The notes beneath the pieces were generated by a model. The model was not told the DNA's origin. It saw only the letters and a program-made list of their open reading frames with translations, and searched no databases. This document shows positions 51,905 through 58,894 of a stretch of 64,000 bases of DNA, piece by piece. A program made the translations under genes and the position numbers. How positions within the stretch are numbered: the first letter of the stretch is position 1; every line of letters begins with the position of its first letter. The stretch comes from UBA937 sp031549725 (GTDB lineage Bacteria; Spirochaetota; Spirochaetia; Treponematales; Breznakiellaceae): positions 1 to 64,000 of the forward strand of contig JAVBPH010000034.1 of the NCBI GenBank assembly GCA_031549725.1. Reading direction: 5' to 3'.

Positions 51905-53047
51905 TTAATTAATATTAAGTAACCTCTGGATGTTTTCCCCCAGAACCATTTTTTTGTCCGATTCACTTAAAACATTGCAGTGTGTTTCCAGATAAAGCCG
52001 GGCTTGCCTGTATGTGCAGTTCCGTTCCGTATTGGGCAAGTCGGTTCCCCAGATTAATTTTTCAGGACCAAGATTCGACAGCAAGTCCTTTATTAAGGGA
52101 TGTAATTCCAGATAGGGATAATCAAAAACTGATCCCCCCGGGACAGGATGGCTTACCTGCATGGGGAACAGGAATTCCAGATACATATTTTTGCGCTTCC
52201 ATATTTTCCATAAATCATCCGGAATAGGAAGGAACCTGTCTCCGTCACGGATGTTCCTTAGGGGTATTCCGTGTACAAGAATACTGGGGATTTCAGGGAA
52301 CCGTTTATGCCATGACTCAAGCCGCCGCATCTGTTTCAAAAAACGGTCGAAGGGACTGCTTTCCCGGGAGTTTGGTTCATGGATTGCGCTGATATCCCAG
52401 AATACCGCCAGACCAAGATCCCGGGCCCGTTCCCAGAAGGGGAAAAAGATTTCATCATCAATGGCTGTGGTGAAACCATTTTCAAAAAATCTTTCGTTTG
52501 CAAAATAAATTGCCCTGAAACCCGGATTAGATCCATACTTTATAAGTTTTTCTATTTCAGTTTCTTCAAATGCCTTTGCCTCATTAATCTGAATTGTTCC
52601 GATAAACCGTTTTGGATATTTGGCGACTGCTTCACTTATGTAGTCATTCAAGTCACCATATAAAAAAGCATTCTGCAGAACCGCCATCGAGACCCCGGCT
52701 GCATCCATGTGGGCAAGCAAAAACTCCGGGGATGATTCCATGTTCTGCATGTTAGGTGCATAAAGGGATATATAATATTCCTCGCCATTTTTTTTCCAGG
52801 CCAGGCGGCCGAAACGGGCGGGGTGAAAATTAACTTCCAGGGCGCCATTGGGGGTTGGATCATTTTCATCCCAGAGTACATATTCTGACTTATCAGTAAC
52901 CACCGAATTATCCCTTACTCTTTTTACCGCCGCCGCGGGTGAAGATGCAACAAAACGCTGAAGATAAAGAATCTGCTGTTTGTAGGATCTTTCTCCGTAG
53001 GGATTCATCAAACATGGAAATGCATGGGTGTGCGCATCTATTATCAT
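51905..53047 (-). CDS. Amidohydrolase (Amidohydro_2) family protein
   Basis: 380 residues. TIM-barrel amidohydrolase: metal-binding IIDAHTH at the N-terminus, then FIGTIQINEA, LAVFWDISAI, PSILVHG and the C-terminal IWGTDLPN aspartate. The family (2-pyrone-4,6-dicarboxylate lactonase, gamma-resorcylate decarboxylase and relatives) hydrolyses or decarboxylates rings and lactones. The exact reaction cannot be assigned. It starts eight bases after the GntR stop and is followed by ridA after 20 bp, indicating a joint role in degrading the transported compound. Confidence 0.8.
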   Translation of the reverse strand: MIIDAHTHAFPCLMNPYGERSYKQQILYLQRFVASSPAAAVKRVRDNSVVTDKSEYVLWDENDPTPNGALEVNFHPARFGRLAWKKNGEEYYISLYAPNMQNMESSPEFLLAHMDAAGVSMAVLQNAFLYGDLNDYISEAVAKYPKRFIGTIQINEAKAFEETEIEKLIKYGSNPGFRAIYFANERFFENGFTTAIDDEIFFPFWERARDLGLAVFWDISAIHEPNSRESSPFDRFLKQMRRLESWHKRFPEIPSILVHGIPLRNIRDGDRFLPIPDDLWKIWKRKNMYLEFLFPMQVSHPVPGGSVFDYPYLELHPLIKDLLSNLGPEKLIWGTDLPNTERNCTYRQARLYLETHCNVLSESDKKMVLGENIQRLLNIN

Positions 53048-53055
53048 AAATTACC

Positions 53056-53856
53056 TCACTTGTTTTTTCCTAAAACATATCCGCCGCCTACAATATCCAG
53101 TCCGGGAATACCCGTGGGCTGCGGTTTTGCATGCATCAGGAACCTGTAATAATCGCCCCTAAGATACGCCCTTGAAAGCTGGATTATTTCATTGGTTTTG
53201 CTGAAAGAAATAGACTGATGAAATAATAACGGGGACATGGGAGGGACTTTTAATTGTTTTGCCTGGGTTGGGGTCGCGCTGACAGCCTCAAGTTGTATTT
53301 CCACAAAACTAATCGGAACTTTCAGTTTGTTCATCAGCTGGAGAACTGATTCATTTTCCAGACCCTGCTGGTCCAGCAGCTCCCCAATGTGGACCGGAAA
53401 GTACCTTGATTCCAGCCATATGGAATCCTCTTTCATTTCGCAGATCCTCCGGATCCGGATTAATTCGGTGTTTTCATCGATATGAAATATTTCCTGGATT
53501 TCCCGGGAAGGGGTGATTTTTATTTGTTCCAGGAGTTTAGCCTTTGGATTAAATCCTTTTTGCCTTAATTCGTCTTCCATACCCCTGAAGTTTTCAACAG
53601 TGATTTTTTGACTGTTATATCTTGGAACGTAATCGGCAACAGTGGTTCTGGCGCCTCTTCTTTTTACAATAAGGCCGTCTTCTTCCAGTCTTTCCAAAGC
53701 TTTTCTGATGGTTATCCTGCTCACTTTAAAGATATCTATGAGCTCTTTTTCACCCGGAAAGATATCACCTGGTTTCCAAACGCCGTTTTCTATCGACTGA
53801 CGGATTTGCCGTTCCACCTGATAATACAATGTTACTGGGCTCTTGTTATCTATCAA
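53056..53856 (-). CDS. GntR/HutC-family repressor, first gene of the operon
   Basis: 266 residues. N-terminal winged helix (LYYQVERQIRQSIENGVWKP, FKVSRITIRKALERLEEDGL) and C-terminal UTRA ligand-binding domain (ENTELIRIRRICEMKED, SPLLFHQSISF, IQLSRAYLRGDYYRF). The start is a TTG at 53856, with GAGG in its upstream operator region, which also holds the ribosome-binding site. It probably represses its own operon and is released by a small-molecule inducer related to the catabolised compound. No other repressor gene lies in the operon. Confidence 0.85.
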   Translation of the reverse strand: MIDNKSPVTLYYQVERQIRQSIENGVWKPGDIFPGEKELIDIFKVSRITIRKALERLEEDGLIVKRRGARTTVADYVPRYNSQKITVENFRGMEDELRQKGFNPKAKLLEQIKITPSREIQEIFHIDENTELIRIRRICEMKEDSIWLESRYFPVHIGELLDQQGLENESVLQLMNKLKVPISFVEIQLEAVSATPTQAKQLKVPPMSPLLFHQSISFSKTNEIIQLSRAYLRGDYYRFLMHAKPQPTGIPGLDIVGGGYVLGKNK

Positions 53857-53906
53857 CGTTGTCCTCTTGTTATAAGATTATGACAAGAGGACAACGTTGT
53901 CAAGCT
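53854..53906 (-). promoter_or_regulatory. GntR operon promoter with a perfect 17-bp inverted-repeat operator
   Basis: CAACGTTGTCCTCTTGT (53854-53870) and ACAAGAGGACAACGTTG (53883-53899) are exact complements separated by 12 bp. On the minus strand TTGACA lies just outside at about 53902, followed 15 bp later by CATAAT. One half lies between the -35 and -10 boxes and the other over the start region, including the ribosome-binding site and TTG start. Confidence 0.85.
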
Positions 53907-53987
53907 TTTTTTTGAAATAAGATTTTATCTTTTTTTGTGCTGAAAGATGATTAAGTGATTTGTATTACATTATTTTCATTAAATATG

Positions 53988-54105
53988 GAGCTTTTTTCAA
54001 AACTCGGTTAGTTTTGAAAAAAGCTTCAGAAAAACCGTCAAAAAGCCGGTTTTTCCCCTAAATCTAAGGTTGCTTTTTCTAAATCTGACATTTTGAAAAA
54101 GCCTC
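53988..54105 (+). repeat. Three-hairpin element, copy 3
   Basis: Hairpin 1 at 53989-54025 (loop CGGTTAG), inner stem AGAAAAACCG (54028-54037) with CGGTTTTTC (54047-54055), connector AAATCTAAGGTT and hairpin 2 at 54072-54102 (loop CTGACA). It lies between the two minus-strand operons, which is a head-to-tail junction. The remainder of 53857-54209 holds the GntR promoter and a terminator. Confidence 0.8.
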
Positions 54106-54129
54106 TATGGATTTAAAAATTTTGATAAT

Positions 54130-54161
54130 GTAACAGCGGAAATACTTCTTACCGCTGCTAC
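54130..54161 (-). terminator. Terminator after the sugar-transport operon
   Basis: GTAACAGCGG and CCGCTGCTAC pair with one mismatch and are followed on the minus strand by AT-rich sequence ending in a T run. Confidence 0.6.
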
Positions 54162-54209
54162 ACTTTAAAAAACAGGTTCCGCAGTTTTTAAACCAGCAGA
54201 AATCCAATC

Positions 54210-55040
54210 TTAGCCTTTTACTGCGCCGGAAAGAATTCCCTTGATCAGGTATTTGCTGAGGAACACCATCACCAGTATTACCGGGATACTCATGGACATT
54301 CCCAGGGCGGATAGCTGTCCCCAGAGAACCGAACCTTCGGATTCGCTGAAGGCGCTCAAAGCCACCGGGGCGGGCACCACCCGGGTTGATGACAGAACCA
54401 GGCCGAAAAGAAATTCATTCCAGTTGAAAACAAAGATAAGAATTCCCGCGGCAATTATTCCCGGTAATGCCAGGGGGAAAGCTATTTTAAAAAACAGTGT
54501 ATGGGTACTGCAGCCGTCCAGTTCAGCACTCTCCACAAGTTCCGGCGGAAGATCCGCGAAGAATCCTGTCAGGATATAATAGGTGAGGGGAAGCTGCAGG
54601 CTCGTGTAGACCAGGATAAAATAAAGGTATGTGTCCAGGAGTCCGAAAAACTGGCCCACCATGTATATTGGTAAAAGGGTTGATACGGGCATGTACATTC
54701 TGGTGATTACCACCAGGGAAGGAAGAATTTTTTTCCCAAAAAAACGGAACCTGGTGGTGGCAAAGGCCATCATAGATCCAAGGATAAGGGTGAGCACCGA
54801 TGCGGAGATGGAAATTATCAGGCTGTTCGCGTAATACCGGTAATATTTATGGCCGATGATTACTTCTTTGTAATGATCCAGGGTTGGCCTGAATACCATT
54901 GCCGGAGGCACATCCATCAGCATCCCCGCGGGTTTTACGGAGGTCAGAAAAAGATAGAACAGGGGAAATGCAGCGACCAGGAAGACCAAAGCTGTTCCAA
55001 TATATAAAATCAATCTTTTCATGCTCAGCTTTTTTTTCAT
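54210..55040 (-). CDS. CUT1 sugar ABC permease, MalG-like
   Basis: 276 residues, six membrane helices. The EAA loop appears in LVESAELDGCSTHTLFFKIAFPLALPGI. N-terminal helix region LILYIGTALVFLVAAFPLFYL and the last helix with FLSKYLIKGILSGAVKG are typical of MalG/CUT1 permeases. GGAGG lies six bases before ATG 55040, which overlaps the partner stop (ATGA); the frame extension to 55139 would overlap the partner gene. It forms the inner-membrane channel with the MalF-like protein. Confidence 0.9.
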   Translation of the reverse strand: MKKKLSMKRLILYIGTALVFLVAAFPLFYLFLTSVKPAGMLMDVPPAMVFRPTLDHYKEVIIGHKYYRYYANSLIISISASVLTLILGSMMAFATTRFRFFGKKILPSLVVITRMYMPVSTLLPIYMVGQFFGLLDTYLYFILVYTSLQLPLTYYILTGFFADLPPELVESAELDGCSTHTLFFKIAFPLALPGIIAAGILIFVFNWNEFLFGLVLSSTRVVPAPVALSAFSESEGSVLWGQLSALGMSMSIPVILVMVFLSKYLIKGILSGAVKG

Positions 55041-55924
55041 GCCTTTCCTCCTACGATCAACCGGGTAAGAAAATAACAAACCGCCAGGATAACCAGAAGT
55101 ACCACAGCCATGGCTCCGGCATAACTGATCTGGTACCATTTGAAGGCGGTTTTATAAATCAGCATGGCCACGGATTCGGTGGAATTGCCCGGACCTCCCT
55201 GGGTCATTACGAAGATAATGTCAAAAACCCTGAATGCATCCATGGCCCGCAGGACCGCTGCGGTCAGCATGGAGGGAAGAATAAGCGGAAAGGTTATGGA
55301 CGAAAAAATCCTTATCCCCGGTGCACCGTCAACCCTGGCAGCTTCATAGAGCTGCTGGTCAACAGTCTGCAGTGATGCAAAAATGATAAGGAACATAAAG
55401 GGCATCCATTCCCAGGTATCGGTTACCAGTATCGAGAAGAATGCACTGGACTGGGTCAGGAACCAGTTTACCGGAGGAATATGGAGAGCGTTCAGTATGA
55501 TATGATTCAGGGGTCCGACGGTACTGTCAAACATGATATACCAGATGGTTCCCACCACTACCGGGGTGATAAACATGGGTACCAGAAAAACGGTCTGTAC
55601 CACATGTTTGCCCTGTTTAAGTGCGTCCACCAGGAGGGCCAGACCCAGGCCTATCAGCATCTGGACCGCCACCGCAAAAATGGTAAATACCAGGGAGAAA
55701 ACAACAGCTTGGAAAAAGTGATCATCCTTGAACAGAGCAATGTAATTACCCAGACCTATGAATTCCGGTGTTGCCAGGGCAGTAAGCTTCTGATCAAATA
55801 AACTAAGATAGGCCGTATAAAACAATGGCGCAATCCGGGTAAGAATCAGGTAGCCCAATCCTGGGACAAGGAAAATTAACAAGGCTAACCATTTCTGTCG
55901 TTTTTTCGTCACATGGTACTCCAA
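55037..55924 (-). CDS. CUT1 sugar ABC permease, MalF-like
   Basis: 295 residues, six membrane helices. LYEAARVDGAPGIRIFSSITFPLILPS carries the EAA loop, and VFDIIFVMTQGGPGNSTESV is the family hallmark. Short MalF type, common in oligosaccharide importers. It overlaps the next permease gene by four bases. No ATP-binding subunit gene lies in the operon, so a shared MsmK/UgpC-type ATPase elsewhere is needed. Confidence 0.9.
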   Translation of the reverse strand: MEYHVTKKRQKWLALLIFLVPGLGYLILTRIAPLFYTAYLSLFDQKLTALATPEFIGLGNYIALFKDDHFFQAVVFSLVFTIFAVAVQMLIGLGLALLVDALKQGKHVVQTVFLVPMFITPVVVGTIWYIMFDSTVGPLNHIILNALHIPPVNWFLTQSSAFFSILVTDTWEWMPFMFLIIFASLQTVDQQLYEAARVDGAPGIRIFSSITFPLILPSMLTAAVLRAMDAFRVFDIIFVMTQGGPGNSTESVAMLIYKTAFKWYQISYAGAMAVVLLVILAVCYFLTRLIVGGKA

Positions 55925-55956
55925 TTATAATTTTGAATCTCTGAGAGAAAAAATGC

Positions 55957-55989
55957 AAATGGGACGGAAATATATTTTCCGTCCCATTT
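55957..55989 (-). promoter_or_regulatory. Intercistronic hairpin after the sugar-binding protein gene
   Basis: AAATGGGACGGAAA and TTTCCGTCCCATTT form a perfect 14-bp stem with a five-base loop, between the binding-protein stop and the first permease start. It is likely to set a higher binding-protein to permease ratio. Confidence 0.65.
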
Positions 55990-56000
55990 ACGAACGTATA

Positions 56001-57419
56001 TTAAGGGATATACTTAGCCCGTTTAAAGAGGGCTACCAGTTTTTCCTGGCCCTTATTCATGGAATCCTCCACATTGGCTGAAGCGGTAAGTGCTTCGGAT
56101 AGGGAGGTGCCCACGATATCCACAATTTCCGAATATTCGGGCAGCCGGTCGAATACGAAAAGATGTACCCCGGAGCCGGTGAAGATCGTGGATTTCTGCA
56201 GATAAGGAGGCAGGGACTGAACATAGGCTTTGTCTTCCATGATGGATTTCATGGTTGGTGTCTGGCCGTATTTCAGTAATTTTTCCTTCTGGATTGCAGG
56301 GTCGTTCAGTCTTTCCATAAGTTTGTATGCGGCTTCCTTGTTTTTCGAACGGCCGTATATTCCCATGACATTCAACGAGAGCAGGGTAGCGTGGTCCCGG
56401 CCCATGTTAGGTACGCTGGGCATTACCGCATAATCCCACTTGCCCATAATCTTGGAGGATTTTTCATCGTTGGCCATACTGATGACCCGGTCTTCATATT
56501 CCAGGATCATGGCAACCTTGCCGCTGACAAAATAGGCTGTGCTTTCACCGCTGGAGAGAACATTCCAGTTAGAAGGCATGTAGGGAACCAGGGATTTCAG
56601 GTATTTTACCGACCTAACCACATTGGGAGAATTCCAAGTGGGCTGCATGGTTTTTTTGTCGTAGAGCTGTCCCCCGAAGGCTTCCATGTAGTTTACAAAG
56701 TCGTTCCAGAGGAAGAAGGTCGGTTTTCCTGAATGGGATGTGCCATAAAAATCTTCCGTAAGGGTAACCCCGCAGAGCTTTTCTCCCTTTTTGCGGGTGA
56801 AGAATTCCGCCACATCCTTGAACTGGTCATAGGTTTCGGGAACCTTCAGCGCATATCCATATTTAGCCCTGAATGCCTGCTGTTCCGATGGATCATTAAA
56901 AATATCAGTCCGGTAGGAAAGTACCGGTCCGGTATACAGCCAGGGGAATCCCCATATGGTTCCCTTGGGACCCATGGATCCGTCGGAGGTAACCCCTTCC
57001 ATATAAACAATGTCATTGAGGTCCAGGTTAGGATCCACCAGTTTTTTATTCTCCAGGAAGGAGTTGATTGGATAAATCGCTCCCTGGGCTGTAAAGGTAG
57101 GAAGGTCGAGTTCATTCACATATACGATGTCCCAGGTATCTACGCCTGCCTGATTATCCAGAAGGATTTTGTTCGAGACCCCATCCGCAGTAAGCCATTG
57201 GGCCTCAAGTTTAATCCCCATTTCTTTTGCAGCCCGTTCCGCATATTCCATCCAGGATTCCACCGGGGGGAATCTGGTGATAAGGAGCTTCAGGGTTGTT
57301 CCTGCATAGGGCTGATCCGGATTAGCCGGAGTGGTGCTTCCCTTCTGCTGATTACCGCCAGCGAAGAGAGCCGCTGTGGTGATTGACAGTATAAGGATAA
57401 AGCTGAAAATCTTCTTCAT
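56001..57419 (-). CDS. CUT1 sugar ABC substrate-binding protein
   Basis: 472 residues, SBP_bac_1 family. Signal peptide MKKIFSFILILSITTAALFA, with no lipobox cysteine at the cleavage region, so it may be a periplasmic soluble protein. Typical features are the WDIVYVNELDLPTFTAQG segment, the GKVAMILEYEDRV strand and GIYGRSKNKEAAYKLMERL. Given the arabinofuranosidase upstream in the same operon, an arabinose-containing oligosaccharide is a reasonable ligand; this is inference. It starts 270 bp after the alcohol dehydrogenase stop, across a hairpin repeat that interrupts the operon. Confidence 0.85.
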   Translation of the reverse strand: MKKIFSFILILSITTAALFAGGNQQKGSTTPANPDQPYAGTTLKLLITRFPPVESWMEYAERAAKEMGIKLEAQWLTADGVSNKILLDNQAGVDTWDIVYVNELDLPTFTAQGAIYPINSFLENKKLVDPNLDLNDIVYMEGVTSDGSMGPKGTIWGFPWLYTGPVLSYRTDIFNDPSEQQAFRAKYGYALKVPETYDQFKDVAEFFTRKKGEKLCGVTLTEDFYGTSHSGKPTFFLWNDFVNYMEAFGGQLYDKKTMQPTWNSPNVVRSVKYLKSLVPYMPSNWNVLSSGESTAYFVSGKVAMILEYEDRVISMANDEKSSKIMGKWDYAVMPSVPNMGRDHATLLSLNVMGIYGRSKNKEAAYKLMERLNDPAIQKEKLLKYGQTPTMKSIMEDKAYVQSLPPYLQKSTIFTGSGVHLFVFDRLPEYSEIVDIVGTSLSEALTASANVEDSMNKGQEKLVALFKRAKYIP

Positions 57420-57525
57420 CGTTTTTCCTCCTGTTCACAAAAAACAAGATAGTTTCTCCAGGAATCCATACGGATTCCTGCGGTTTCCATTAAGACCGGA
57501 AGGGTCCTCAAATACTTGTATAAAC

Positions 57526-57644
57526 GAGCCAATTTCAAAAACTCGGTTAGTTTTTAAATTGGCTGTGTAGAAAGCGGAATAAACCCACTTTCTACACCAC
57601 ATCTAGGGAGGTGATTTCAAAATTTAACATTTTGAAATCACCTC
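57526..57644 (+). repeat. Three-hairpin element, copy 4, inside an operon
   Basis: Hairpin 1 stem GCCAATTT..AAAAACT (57528-57563), loop CGGTTAG. The perfect inner stem is GTGTAGAAAG (57565-57574) with CTTTCTACAC (57588-57597), followed by connector ACATCTAGGG. Hairpin 2 is a 16-bp stem GAGGTGATTTCAAAAT (57608-57644). Loops match the other copies while all three stems differ and still pair. Confidence 0.85.
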
Positions 57645-57689
57645 GACTTTTAAAAACGCACGTTTTTAGGATCAAACAGGCCAAATACA

Positions 57690-58865
57690 CTAGAATAATC
57701 CCAGATCCTGATAATAGGCCATGGTATAGATCTGGATAATTTCCTCCTGGGAGGGCTGGGTTGGGTTGTTGGCAACGCTGCCGCTGGCAATAGCATCCTT
57801 TGCCATCTGTTCTGTCTTCTTCATGTAACTGTCCCGGTCAATACCCAGATCTGCTATGGAAGGGACATCCAACTGGGTACAGAAATCCTTAAGGAGGGTA
57901 CTCACCTGCCTGGTTACGTTGTTCCCCGGGGCTGCACTCATCCGGCGAAGCACCTCCCGGTATTTTTCTTCATCCCCCTTTATCGAATACTTGGTGGCAT
58001 AGGGAAGGAAAAGGGCATTGCACAGACCATGGGGCTGGTTGAAATACACTCCAAAGGGCCGGGCCATGGCATGGACTAATCCTGTGGAGGTATGGCTGAT
58101 CACCATTCCCCCAAGCAACTGGCCCAGGAGCATATTCATCCTGGCATCCATGTCGTCCGGGACAGCACAGGCTTGAAGGAGATTGTTGTATATGATCTCA
58201 ATTGCCTGGCATGCCAGGATATCCGTCACGGGTCTGGCCTTTTTTGCGACGAATCCTTCAACCGCATGGGTAAAGGCATCAATTCCCGTGAAGGCGGTCA
58301 TGTTTTTTGGAAGGGAGATGGTCAGCCGGGGATCCCCTATAGCCGCTTCCGGTGAAAGCATGGGACCGGCGATGATCATTTTCCGGTGGGTCACCGAATC
58401 GGTGATCACCGCTCCGGCACTGATATCCGCTCCGGTTCCGGCGGTGGTATTCACCGCAATGATGGGAATCTTCGGGTTTTTTGCCTTACCTATGCCCTCA
58501 TAATCGGAAAGTTTGCCCGGATTGGTGGCCAGCATGGCTATAACCTTGGCTGAGTCGATTCTGCTTCCCCCTCCTATGGCGACAATCAGATCATAGGAAC
58601 CGGCTTTAAAAACATCCAGGGCTTTTTCAATGTCCGCTGAAGCTGGTTCGCCGGCCATATCATCATAGATGTGAACCAGGAAACCTTCGAGCTTCAGGTT
58701 CTCAATCAGTTCATTTATAGTCTGATTGTTCAGCAGATGTTTTTCGGTTATGATAAACAGGTTATGACCGCCCAATTCCCGGGCAATCTGTCCTGTCTTG
58801 AGGGATGCTCCCTCACCGTAGTAAATATTTGATTTGACCTGAAATATCATATTTGCAAAATCCAC
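57690..58865 (-). CDS. Iron-containing alcohol dehydrogenase
   Basis: 391 residues, group III alcohol dehydrogenase. NAD-binding region GGGSRIDSAKVIAM and the metal ligand segments DAFTHAVEGFV and HAMARPFGVYFNQPHGLCN (iron histidines) are present. The family oxidises or reduces small alcohols and aldehydes, including lactaldehyde, propanediol and glycolaldehyde. With a sugar-acid dehydratase next door it may reduce an aldehyde from sugar breakdown; the exact substrate is unknown. The start codon appears to be GTG at 58865, with GAGGTG before it. It lies 29 bp after the dehydratase stop. Confidence 0.85.
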   Translation of the reverse strand: MDFANMIFQVKSNIYYGEGASLKTGQIARELGGHNLFIITEKHLLNNQTINELIENLKLEGFLVHIYDDMAGEPASADIEKALDVFKAGSYDLIVAIGGGSRIDSAKVIAMLATNPGKLSDYEGIGKAKNPKIPIIAVNTTAGTGADISAGAVITDSVTHRKMIIAGPMLSPEAAIGDPRLTISLPKNMTAFTGIDAFTHAVEGFVAKKARPVTDILACQAIEIIYNNLLQACAVPDDMDARMNMLLGQLLGGMVISHTSTGLVHAMARPFGVYFNQPHGLCNALFLPYATKYSIKGDEEKYREVLRRMSAAPGNNVTRQVSTLLKDFCTQLDVPSIADLGIDRDSYMKKTEQMAKDAIASGSVANNPTQPSQEEIIQIYTMAYYQDLGLF

Positions 58866-58894
58866 AATTTCACCTCTTCCTGAATTACTGCGGC

